A DNA stretch of 64,000 nucleotides, taken from NCBI GenBank assembly GCA_016271365.2, contig CM057453.1, forward strand, positions 502,609,001-502,673,000. Reading direction: 5' to 3'. The notes beneath the pieces are model-generated. The model was given only the letters and a program-made list of their open reading frames with translations, was not told the origin of the DNA and ran no database searches. Origin of the DNA: Neoceratodus forsteri (Eukaryota > Chordata > Ceratodontiformes > Ceratodontidae). The position numbers and the translations under genes were made by a program. Position 1 is the stretch's first letter, and every line of letters starts with the position of its first letter. Shown here in pieces: positions 43,319-54,320 of this stretch.

Positions 43319-46270
43319 GTGCAACAGGAGTTCTTTTGTGTGTTTAAAATTGAGGCCTGACAGTTTATGAAATGGAAACTATTACGGCTCGACTTTGACT
43401 TGGGGAACATAAGCATTTAGATAGGTGTTGCCCGTGGCTACAGTGAGCAGAAAGATGGGATTGGGGGTCTGGGGCTCTCCTATGCAGGAGACTGCTTGAG
43501 CTGTGGGCCCTAGTGGGTGGAAATATTGTCCTTTCGGCCACTGCAGCATTCCCCCTTCCCCACCTGCCTTATTGGGTGGGACTGATATACTACCCCAAAG
43601 GCCCAAAGTCTGATAAATGATCTAGGACTCACACATGCAAGAGCAGACAGACTGACGTTTCTTAGAGGTACACAACTTTATTAACTCATAGAGTTCTGTG
43701 TTCATTGATTTTGATTTTGGCTAACCAGCATTACAAAAGGGAAACGATCTGTTTTCAGCATTCCCTTATCTAGTTTTATGCATGGTATAAGCTTAAGGCC
43801 CATTTAGATACTGTGAAATCTTTATTTTGGCTGTATTTCTGTATTGACTTCACTAGTTACATCTACCTATACTGTACTGGACCTGCTGTATGCATCAGTT
43901 GATTGTACACATGCTTGAACTGTATATTATCCATTGTAATTTGGCTTTCTTCTTGAATAAAGTGGACTTAAAAGATAAATAAAATGAAATTGGGGCCAGG
44001 CACTCCAGCTGCACCACTACATGCACTGGTTTTGCAGCACACTGACTCAAATTTCAGCATGCCTCCAGTCACGTTGCTCATTAACCACGATTCTCTGATT
44101 CTGCATATTCCACACCCCTTCTCTTCTTATGCTGTCACTGGCTGTGCTGCGATTTCAGTCCTAGGCTGTCACTGATTTACTGTGGAACTCGGACACTCCT
44201 CAGTAGCTGCACAGACACGGGCTGCTCAGAGACCGGAGCTGCTGGAAATGCCTCTGACTTGCTGCTTCATAACGCAGCAGGCCCTGATGTGGAGCTGCTT
44301 TCAGGGGAACAGTTTTCCAGGGAGCTTAATAGAGCTGTGCAAAACCGGAAAAAATACTGTGCAGGACTCTTCTAATGGGAGGGGTGGGGTTATAAAGGTT
44401 GCAGGAAGCCTCCAAAAATAGCACAGATTGTGCTATCTCTCCCTGAAATTTAAGCCCTGAACTAAAAGATCTATTCTACTGCATGTTAAAAACTAAACTT
44501 GAAGATGGCAAAATTACAAAGCATAAAGGCTTTAGTAGAATTTGAGTTCATTATGACAGTCTTCTTTGAATACAGCTCCTCTTTAGTATTCCACATGTAT
44601 AAAGAATGTTACTTTTGGCCTCCACTACTGTATCTTTTTTGCTTTACTAATAGGTAAGTAAAAAAAAAAAAAGATTGATTTTATGTCATGCTACATTACA
44701 TAAGGTAGATATACTCGTAGGATCCATAGGAATATACAAGCACAGTTAAGCTACTGGAGCCTTTATTGTGCTCACCATTTCAACAATGGTTGTTGTGACG
44801 TAGACGGCCAGTTCTGAGTGCTGTATTATATATTTTTTAATATAAAATGTATTAATGTCTCTGCTGAAAATTCAAGTGCTGTAGGAGTGACCTCACTCAT
44901 CCACCCCCCCCCCCCGATTCCAGCTGAGAGATGAAAGCCATGGGAAATGGCTGACAGTATGTGAGTTCACACACACTCAGGTTTTTTAGAGACAGTGTGT
45001 TACCTGGAAGACTTTTATTAAGGATCCTGTTTCTCTGAGCTAATTACAGACTTGTTTAAGTTAATTTTGTTAAGAGCGAAATCATAAACTAGGTTTATGA
45101 CGTTAGACAGGGAAGCTAGGATATTACACGGAGGTGAGAGGTCATAAATGCTCATATGAAGCCTGTGTGAGGAGGGTACTGCATGAGATCAAAGAGAGTG
45201 TCATTTGAAACTTGAGTTATGCTAAGGTTGCAGAATTAATACTTTGAAATTACATCCTGTGGTTGTATAGAAATATATATTTGTTAGATATTTTGACAGA
45301 GGAGGAGCTGGATGACGTCATCCAAATAGGGGTTGGCAAATACTGCTTGTAAAGATTATTCTTTTTCACTACAGAGACACTTTTTATCTGACACTGACCA
45401 AGGAAACATCTGAGCACTGAAAACAGGTATTTAGAAAGCTAGACAAAATCTAAATATAGTTGTAGGAATTGCATTGTTTTAAACCTTGTTTTGTTTAAAG
45501 ATATGTACAGTATGTCTTTTGATGTAAGAGTTCTGTATTGTATGTTTGATGTATTATTATGTATTTCAGTAAAAACTCTCATTTTAGAGCAAACCTGGTC
45601 TGTCTTTGAATTGCTTTCTTTTGCTAAGAAATATTTATGGTTCAGCAGACGTAGCTTGTATGGTGGTACCAAACTGGAAAGAGAAGCATTTTAAATCTGA
45701 GGTCTTTTATTAACGTTTTAAAGGGTTCATCTCTGAATACCTGGTTAGGTGCCCGTAGGCAAAGATATCTGGTCCCCCGGAGACAGATATATCTGAGCCT
45801 ATACATTGGGTATGCTAGCAAGAGGTTAACAGTTTGAATCCCTCCAGAACTGGGACCAAAGGTTGATCCAAACTCACAAAAACAGACAAGAGGGTTACCT
45901 TGTCTGTTACACTGTTCACAAGACTGCGCTCAGAGGTTGGCACTTTGGGAGTAGAGGGCCTGACCTGCTGAGTGAATCTGTGACAGTTGTATCCTTAGAA
46001 TATAATTCATATCCAGGTACTTGTCCAGATACCCTAAATCCCCTCTTTATTTAAAAATGTACAAAAGTCATTAGAAATCATGCTGTGCTTACCATTATTT
46101 GAACTGAACTAAACCAGGTATCTGTCCAAAACAGTAAGGAGTTAATCACATTTATTTTTATGTGATATATCTCTTAATTGTAAGGACAGATCATGATTAA
46201 TTTGCAGCCCTGGCACAAAAAGTGGGAACATCGCTTTGCATACCAGCACTAGTTTAGTAGGTTCCATTAA
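43319..46270. other. Long non-coding stretch, no gene recognised
   Basis: Only short frames occur. Landmarks are a C run near 44,906, a 14-bp perfect palindrome GGATGACGTCATCC (45,310-45,323) holding a CRE-type octamer, and a tRNA-like B box near 45,829. No exon or repeat family is recognised. Confidence 0.45.
45310..45323. promoter_or_regulatory. CRE-like palindrome
   Basis: GGATGACGTCATCC contains TGACGTCA, the consensus binding site of CREB/ATF proteins. No gene start is identified nearby, so a role is not supported beyond the motif. Confidence 0.25.
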
Positions 46271-46284
46271 AATAGGGAAGTGGT

Positions 46285-46781
46285 GCCAGACTGCTGGTGC
46301 AGTGATAGCACTACCACTTGCGATGCTAATGACCCAGGTTCAGGAGCAAACCCAGGGCTGTCGCAGAGCCGGCTTGGGTGGTGGAGAAGGCTGAGCATCT
46401 GTCGGACTGCTCGCCTTCTCTGGGGAGCAAGGGGATCTGGTGCCTGGCAACATATGGACCCCTGTTGATGTCTTGGGGAAATGTAAACCTGAGACCAAGT
46501 CTGAGGATGGATTGACGGAGGCGGTGGATGTCTGTCTGCACGTGAGGAGTGGGAGTCTGCCTGGCTGTGCACTGCGGTCATTGCACATGTGCTGAGGTGT
46601 TTCATTGCACGTTCATCTCTGCGGGGGGGGCAACCACACAGCAGAAAACAAAAACACAAAAAACCCTTCATGACGAATAGCTTGCAGTCCAGGATCCATG
46701 TGGGGGACCCAGCCAACTGACGTGGGGTATATCCCATAGCCGAAGCCAAGGAGAAGAAACAGATGCATAAAAAAAAAAAAA
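46285..46781 (+). mobile_element. tRNA-derived SINE
   Basis: The head GCTGGTGCAGTGATAGCACT with B-box-like CAGGTTCAGGAGC (46,336) and the G-rich body match the family. The tail is a 14-base A run ending at 46,781. Length is about 497 bp. The target duplication is weak (GAAGTGGTG before, GAAGCAGTG after). The 192-residue minus-strand frame over it is a chance frame of repeat sequence. Confidence 0.75.
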
Positions 46782-47069
46782 GTGAAGCAGTGCGTGTCTT
46801 GTGTCTATGTCCCCAACCCTGCAACACAAGGAAGCATCCAGCCAAAATGGCACAAGGTTATGAAACCAATGACAGGAAAGTTAGTAGCATTATAACTGCA
46901 TTCAGCCAAACAAATGAGGAAGAGCAACTGCAGAGCAGCAAGTGGAGGGTGGAAATGGTGACGCTTAGCCTCTGGGTAGTAAAACGCTGATCTTCTCATG
47001 TCCAGCCATTCAGGTTGTAGTGAATTGCTCAAACACTGCACGGGAGGATAGGGGCTGCAGTTGCACTGA

Positions 47070-47845
47070 TAGAATTTCTGGTGCCCAGTCTGGCTCGTCA
47101 GGTAATAAAAATAAATATGGCCCCCTTCCCCAGCTACCTGATGGATCTGTTGCCCAACCCAGTTAGCCAGAGAACTAGAAAATCCCCTAACTATCCAGTG
47201 CACAACCTGGTCCATCAGTGACTAAAGCAGCTGTCCTTGCCTCCTCTCCCCAACTACTTGATGAGTCCAGGGCTCAACCTGGCCTGTCAGAAAAACTACT
47301 TGACAGATTTAGTGCACCACCCATCATGGAATTAAAAAAAATAAAAGAAATCTGGCCCTGTCCCCAAAACTACTTGACAGATCCAGAGTCCAACCTGGCC
47401 GACTAGGCAACGAAACAAAAACAAAGCACCTCCCTCAGCTGTCTTATGGATCTGGTGCACAGCCTGGCCCATCAGGGAATATGAAACTGTCCCCCATCCT
47501 CCCCCAACTACCAGGTGAATCCAGGATCCAACCTGGCCTGTTAAGGAATATTAAAAAAAAAAAAAAAAAAAAAAAAAGGCCCCCTTCCCTGAACACTCTC
47601 CCTGTAAGGGAATAAAAAAACTCAGTCTCCCTTCCCTAGACTACCTGACTGGCTTGTCTGATGCCCACCCTGGCCCATCAGGGAATAAAAAACATTTAGC
47701 TCTTTTCCCCCACTATCTTAACAGGTCCGGTGCCCAGCCTGACCTGTCGGGGAATAAAAAAAAAAAGTGTCTCTCTACCGTCCACTACTTGATGGGTCCG
47801 GTATCCAACCTGGACCATGAATGAATAAAAAAAAAAAAAAAAAAA
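47070..47845. repeat. Minisatellite, about 70-bp unit, 10-11 copies
   Basis: A recurring unit runs: GCCCAACCTGGCCCATCAGG, GAATAAAA..., a C-rich stretch (CCCTTCCCC), AACTACTTGATGGATCCGGT. The CCTGGCC anchor occurs near 47,088, 47,206, 47,278, 47,393, 47,463, 47,530, 47,600, 47,668, 47,735 and 47,807, a spacing of 67-72 bp (two gaps of about 116 bp). Poly-A inside units varies up to about 24 bases. Non-coding. Confidence 0.85.
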
Positions 47846-48639
47846 GGATGATATGGGGGGCTGTAAGTAAGCTGGTGCTGGGGAGATGAAATTAATTGCC
47901 TGGTCTTGGGTGGACTTGAACCACTGTGCACAGTGTAGGTAGTATTACTGAAAAGCAGTGCTGCTGTGTCAAAGCCCTCCCTGTGGGCACTGTACACAGA
48001 GAGACTGTAAAACAGATGTTGGTTGTGGTCCTGTACCGAATCTACAATTGTAACAGTGAAACTGGCGAGACAGTTAGGCCTGCTACAAAAATAAACGAAG
48101 ATAAAAAGGCAAGACCAGCATTGTTTGCACCAGGGAAATCTTTTTCAACCATGTACACTTGAAGATGAATCCCCGGCACATTTTTCCATTATATTTTCAT
48201 TAACATTCGTTTAAGAAAGACCCTAGACTGTTACAGGATCTAGAAACACAAATAGGGCACTAAGTCAGTGGGTATGGGCTGTAAACAAGTTGGGGGATTT
48301 CCTGCCCTTTTTTTAATCTTTTTCTTTTATTCAAGTTCACCTGCAAAGTACATACATTCATATCACCCTATTTCAAGGCATTACATGAATACTTTACAGA
48401 GTCATCAGAAGTCGTTTAGTCCTCCGCACATTATTCAATTAAGCTATAAATTCAACGTTTTATCAAGCATTGAAACAGAAAACCCAAAACATGGTAATGT
48501 CTGAGCTAAAAATAGCAACTTGGGCTTATTAATTTCCAGGATTTATCACTGTTGACATTGTCTTATGCTTATTTCCATGATTTGTGAAGAGAGACCATCT
48601 TAAGGGGATCATTCCCCCCATCTCCCCAAGCTCATTCAT

Positions 48640-51600
48640 TTAACTGTTGTACTTGGCTATAGTGCTGTGCCTTCTAGATCTCAAGAAAGTTCAGGAGTCT
48701 GAGCTGCAAGTGGGCTGTAATCCTCTCCATGGTTTCTATCTCATATACTTTGGTATTGTACACCATCAGTGTGGGAGGGTTCGGGGAGAGCCATTTCATA
48801 AGAACTGTGTTTGGAGGCTTAGAGTCATATCCTGAAATGTATTCAGAAATGGTGCAGACCCCAATTTCTGGAGTTCAGTGTGCACCTCTAACCAGAATGG
48901 TTTTATTACGGGGCAGTCCGAGAAAATATAGAACTGCATCCCCCCGGCACCACAGAGTCTCCAACAGGTGTCGGAGAAGGTAGCATGAATTAATTAATTA
49001 ATGAATTAATGTTTTGTGACCATGAAAGTCTGAAAATATCTGACCAGGATTCTGCAATTACATGCTCTCCAAGTGGGAGATGCAGAGACTGCCCATCTTG
49101 TGCACAGCCTCCATTCCCATTGATCAATTGGAATCACTGTACTACTTAACTCCCAGCTCATTTCACCTTATCCTGTGGCGGATGTAGTGATTTAATTAAT
49201 AATTTCTAAATTTCTGAAATCATTTTGGACTTTGCTTTTCATATCACCAGCCAGTAGACAAACTGATCTAGGTCAGACTGGGGTCTAGTAATTGGTGCTA
49301 TGTGATTTAATTCTGAAATGAAATGTCTGACTTGCAGAAGTCTGAAATGGTCTTCCGGTCATAAGTGAAATGTATCCTTAAGTTCTTGAAAAGACAGGCT
49401 TTGGTTCAAAGCGAATGAGGACTCTGCATTCCCAGTACACAACATATCTGAGGTCTAATTGAGGGGGGGGAGGTGTCATGGTGTCTCATCATAGTAGGGA
49501 GTTAGGGGAGTTCAGCTTTTGTCCCAACATTAATGAGAATCTTAAGAGTGTTTTGCCCAGGGATTAGGGACGTGGTGGATCACTTTAAGAGGCATTTCTC
49601 TTGTTGGAAGTGTGTATAATGGTATGCCTGGCATATCTGCTTCTTCTGTTGTATATAAACCACCTGGAGTCATGCCTCTGTTTTGCCCAAGTTCCCTAAT
49701 AAGTGGCCTGCGTGGCTAAATGATAGATTTTAAAATATAAGAGGCCAAAGTCTCCCAGTTCTTTTGATAATTTTAAGACATTTTGGGCTATCCGAGGTTT
49801 CTTGCTCAGCCAGAAGAATTTGGAAATTCCCTTTAGGAATTTATTCCAGAATGAAGTTGGAACCAGAATAAGCAAAGTCTAAAACAAGAACAATATTTAC
49901 TTGTATGCAACCAAAGAAAGTCAGCGGAAATATTTTCCATCTTGCTATGTCCTGCTGTAATGTATCAAATAATCTCTGGTAATTATCTTGGAATGGCCTG
50001 GTAGTATTCACTGAAACTCGAATGCTGAGGCACCTTATAGTTCATGATTTGGAATAATTGATTTTGTACTCTGCCAAGGCTCCAGAATCTGTTAACGTTC
50101 TTAGCAGGTGGGGGAGGGCATGGGATGGGTCCCTTAGGAAACAAAACATGGAATCATCAACATAAAGAGCAATTTTCTTTTCTGTTCCCCCTGCCATCAC
50201 CCCCTTAATGCCCTGATTTGTCCGAATGTCTGCCACGAGGGGTTCCTGACTCAAGATGAACAGTAAAGGTGAAAGAGGACATCCTTGTCGGGTACCCCTA
50301 CCTAAGGTGAACCACGGGAGAGATGCCCATTAGCTCTTATGCTGCTTCTGGTCCCTGATAAAGTAGGGAGATGGCCTCAGTAAATTTATTCCCTAGGTTA
50401 AATTTGTGTAATGTCTGCTGCAAGAATACCCAATCGATCCTGTTGAAGGCCTTCTCAGAATTCATACTGATAGCCATCTTGAAGGCCATCTTTTGTCTCT
50501 ATGTTGTAATGATGTTCAAGAAGTAACCTATGTTATCTGCCCTGCACAAAGCCTGTCTGGTTGCTATGAACTGTTTTTGGAATGTGGGTGTTGCAGACGG
50601 TCCGACAAAATACCGGTGATTATTTTTAGGTCTGTGTTCAAAAGAGAGATCGGGCAGTATGAGTCATACTCTTCAGGGTCTTTGTTTTTTAAAATCTCCA
50701 AAATTTGGGCTTGGTGCCAAGAAGGAGGGACAGTGGAATTGTATATAAGAATGGTGTTCCCAGTTGCTGTAAGATGGGGGATTACTGTCTCCAGAAAGGC
50801 TTTACGAAACTTGGCTGGATAACTGTCTGGGCCTGGGGATTTGCCATTTTTAAGGTTTTTAATTTTGTTCTGTATTTCTTGAGCTGTGATTGGAGCACTG
50901 AATTCTGCCGTCTTCTGGTCTCCCAGATTCAGAAGAGGGAAGCTTGCCCAGGTAGTCTGCACCTCCCTTTGATGCCCAAGTCCTGTCTCTGCCATGTACA
51001 AGTTAGTGTAGTATGTGGCAAATTTCTGCTGGATTTCTACTGTATTGGTTGTGTCCCCCAAGATTGTGTTTCTTAAGTCTGAGTACTGCTCTCAAGGCTG
51101 CCTGTTGCCGAAGTTATCCCACTAGGAGTTTCCCTGCTCTATTGCCTTGTTCATGAAACCACTGCCTGGAAAATGAAGTGCTCCCTCTATCCTATTTTCC
51201 AAAGGTTTAGCCAGCTTTCATTTTTTATTGTTTAATGGGGATTTACCTCAGGATATATAGCACTTTTGTATCTAAATTCCAAGTCTACTATCTGTCTCTC
51301 TAGGGAGAGTTTCTAGGCTGCCCTCTCTTTTTTGTCTTGAGATGCGTATGATATAATTCTACCCCTTAGGGTGACCTTCAGAGTATCCCAGTATAATGGA
51401 GCTGCAGTATCAGTCTGGGGTTTGGTGCACAGAAAATCTGCAGTCTCCCTATTAATTAAGCTACAAAATTCTTCTGCATTCAGTAGGCTGTCAGTCAGCT
51501 TCTGATTTGTTTGGGGGGGGGGGAGGTTAAGTGACTGGGGCATGATCTGATGCTGTAATGTATCCTGTGGAACAGCTGTCCACTGCATGCATCCATTGTG

Positions 51601-52275
51601 TAGAAAGAAGGAAAAAAATCAGTCCTAGAGTACTGGGAGTGTTTAGGGTAGTAGTATGTATTTTACCCATGTAATATGCTAGTTTTATTTTGCACTTGTT
51701 AGTTCCTTGTGTTTATATACACCTGTGTATATATACTGTACACCTGTGTATATAATATATTTACTTTGTTGTACTGTATGTCGTATGTAGTTCATTGTAT
51801 GTCCTATGTATTTGTTCATCTGTTGTGTTTCCTACACTGGACGTTTGTGGAAATTGGGCATTTTTGCTCATATACCTTCCAGTATACAAATAAGATTGAT
51901 TGATGTATAATCTCACATTGTGGGATTCATGTAACGCCAGACTTCCATAAGATCAAGCTCTGAACTTAATCATCCCAGAAGTTTAGCTATCCTAGTAGGC
52001 TGGTGTCTCAGCTGATCTGATTTAGTTAGACTAGTGCTGAGGACAATATTAAAATCGGCATCTATGACTAGGAGACTGTGCACATTTGAAACGGTATCTG
52101 TGAGTATTTCCTTAAGAAAGGGATCCTGGTTTGCGCTTCACTGGGAGTGTATATATTTAGGAGGATGCAACTTTGACCCATGTAAATTCCCTTTAATTCT
52201 AAGGAAATGCCCTTCTGGCTCTGAATCACCATGAGTTACTTTGAAAGGGAAGTTTCTCCTTAAATGAGTAGTCCA
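48640..52275 (-). pseudogene. ORF2: L1-type ORF2 (endonuclease-reverse transcriptase), decayed
   Basis: Minus-strand blocks in order: the endonuclease end around 52,275-51,905 (NSGWTTHLRRNFPF, MGQSCILLNIYTPSEAQTRI, then a DADFNIVLSTSLT-like block). A linker at 51,313-51,588 (AAPLYWDTLKVTLRGRIISY). Reverse transcriptase at 50,564-51,061 (IKNLKNGKSPGPDSYPAKF, then YCPISLLNTDLKIITGILSD). A MNSEKAFNRIDWVFL block near 50,400-50,440. The catalytic site IALYVDDSMFCFL near 50,150. Finally a C-terminal CPVIKPFWLEVH block near 48,900. At least five frame breaks. Confidence 0.85.
51600..51905 (+). mobile_element. Short insertion inside the L1 copy
   Basis: L1 coding similarity stops at about 51,590 and resumes at about 51,910. 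The piece is T/A/G-rich with TATATAC repeats and ends in AATAAGATTGATTGATG, which looks like a LINE-type simple tail. No protein is recognised. Confidence 0.45.
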
Positions 52276-53733
52276 CCCAGAATTTGCAAAAACGTATGTT
52301 ATGCAGAGTGTTTTGATTTGTATGTAAAGTCCTAGTGTGTCTTTGTTAGAGGAGTTTTTCCTAAATTAGCCTGCTAACTTTATGGTAGTTTTACGACCCC
52401 TGGGGATCAATATCACAAATAGGTTTATTGCCGCTCTTGCTCCAACAATGCACCCTGTCTCATGTGACAGTGATGTAGCTGAGCCCGGTAGATTTAGCAT
52501 ATGCACTACTTTAAAATCAGTTCACAACAGCAGAGCTGTGTAACTATTCTTATCCAGTGAGCACAAATGGCAACAGTTACAGTTTGGCAGATACCTGAGA
52601 GCTAGCTAACTGGGGTTTCTGTAAGAAAACCACTATTAAATAGCTATAAGTCACTATTTTTGTTTTCTGTGTGTGTCAGGTCTAGCTAGCAGGAGTATTT
52701 TAACCCTTAGGCTGTCAACAGAATTAGAACGTGTAGCAATTCTGGACTGATGTATCAGTCCGCCGCATAGCAAGGATTAATTTTAAAACTTGTAATTTCA
52801 TCAAACTATACACAACCATAAAAGCACAGAAATTGCCCAGATCATCAATGCTATAATTAGTAAAAAAAACTGTTTTCTTATAGAAAACCCACTCAATTAG
52901 ATTTCAAATATTTGCTAAACTGTAAATGTAGGTACCAGCATTCTATTAGGCAGAACTGGCAGTTAGTGCTGATTTTGCTCTGTGACATGATTTTTATTTA
53001 TTTATTTTTTTTAATACGAATTAAGTGTATGGTATGAAGCTGCAGCCTAGAAACTGCAAAATACTTTGAAGTCAGTTTTTCTTCTGTGTGTAGTATGGCA
53101 TAAAAGCAATAGGATGACCGTGACTATTTCAGCTACACATTTGATTCCATTTTACAATGGTTCACTACACTACACATTTAATGTATCACACTTTTTCAAA
53201 TAATAAAACAAATATTCGCCAAATGAATTAAATAACTCACACACATATTTTTATACTTTATTTTAGATACTTCACATTTGTAACAGAAAAATTGAAAATC
53301 GTGTCACAGAGCAAAATCAGCACTAACTGCCAGTTCTACCTAATAGCATGCTGGTATCTACATTTACAGTTTAGCAAATACTTGAGAGCCGAGTGGGTTT
53401 TCTGTAAGAAAACTGCTATAGTCTTTATTAATTATAGCATTAATGCTCTGGGGCAATTTCTGTGCTTTTTATTGTTGTGTGTAGTTTGATTAAATAAAAT
53501 TTTAAAATGAAAACACTTACTATCGCTAGCTAGACCTGACACACACAGAAAACACAAATAGTGAATTAGAGCTATTTGGTAGCTGTTTTCTTGCAGAAAC
53601 CCCATTTAGCTAGCTCTCTGGTATCTTCTAAACTGTAACAGTTGCCATTTGTGCCCACTGGATAAGAACAGTTAACACAGCTCTGCTGTTGTGAATGGAT
53701 TTTAAAGCAGTGCACATGCTAAATATATGGGCT
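52276..53733. mobile_element. Palindromic element, family B, copy 2 (large inverted repeat)
   Basis: The left arm 52,482-52,990 and right arm 53,300-53,733 are reverse complements around a roughly 300-bp loop. Landmarks are GACACACACAGAAAAC/GTTTTCTGTGTGTGTC, AGCACAGAAATTGCCC/GGGCAATTTCTGTGCT, and AGCAAAATCAGCACTAACTG with its complement. The outer left part (52,290-52,480) matches 1,560-1,760 of copy 1 but has no mirror here, so the right end is truncated. Non-coding. Arms of about 450-500 bp are unusually long for a MITE. Confidence 0.85.
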
Positions 53734-53814
53734 CACATTTCAGTCTCAAAATTTCAGCCTTATGCCATGAGCAAAAACGTGTTTCTGACAGGATGTGAAA
53801 AATGACAGCTGTAC

Positions 53815-53890
53815 TGTTCATGAGGTGGTGTGAAAAATTGTCTAATGTTGAAAATATGGAGTCAAAATATTGAAAATTAACAAAGTTATG

Positions 53891-53932
<42 letters not shown>

Positions 53933-54320
53933 ATAGGAAAATTTCAATGAGCGCGCCTGACTCTGCCACCAAATTTTCAGTATGACCTTTTTGGGACCTC
54001 GCCTCATGAACACTGGTGGTGAAATTTCATTATTCGATTCTGAAAGATGATTTCGCGAAACGACCGCAAAATCACCTTCTGGGCCCAATTAACTGTATCC
54101 AATCACTTGTGTGTTGTATTGTTATGCCATCCTGTATTGTGCTGCACCATCTTGTAACCTCCCAGGTCGTGCGTGAAAATAGGCACTGCTATGTCTAGAG
54201 CACCTATTCAGTTACCAAAAACAAATAAATAAACAAAATGACAATTGTGTTCATGAGGTGGGGTCCCAAAAAGGCCATGTTGAAAATTTGGTGAAGAAAG
54301 TCCTAAAAATGATAAAGTTA
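53815..54320. repeat. Three-copy motif, two direct and one inverted
   Basis: A roughly 45-bp motif (GTTCATGAGGTGGGGTCCCA, then AAAAGG ... GTTGAAAATTTGG) appears at 54,250, inverted at 53,968-54,012, and diverged in direct orientation at 53,817. The inverted pair could pair across about 240 bp. A GT microsatellite lies between. Unknown family. Confidence 0.65.
53891..53927. repeat. (GT)n microsatellite
   Basis: About 18 GT units. The minus-strand frame reading THTHTH across it is an artefact. Confidence 0.95.

Larger units (their letters stand above)
48300..52275 (-). mobile_element. L1-type LINE, long copy, minus strand
   Basis: The 3' tail lies at about 48,305-48,330 (T-rich on the plus strand). 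The ORF2 body extends from about 52,275 down to 48,640. Endonuclease, reverse transcriptase and C-terminal parts are all recognisable. ORF1 is missing, since the element stops where the palindrome at 52,276 begins. A roughly 300-bp insertion sits at 51,600-51,905. Many stops make it inactive. Confidence 0.85.

Noticed and set aside
46267..46845. 192-residue open frame on the minus strand
   Set aside because: It lies almost wholly on the reverse strand of a SINE copy; no recognisable domain.
47070..47845. CRISPR-like array
   Set aside because: Units are degenerate throughout, with no alternation of identical repeats and unique spacers, and the sequence context is vertebrate.
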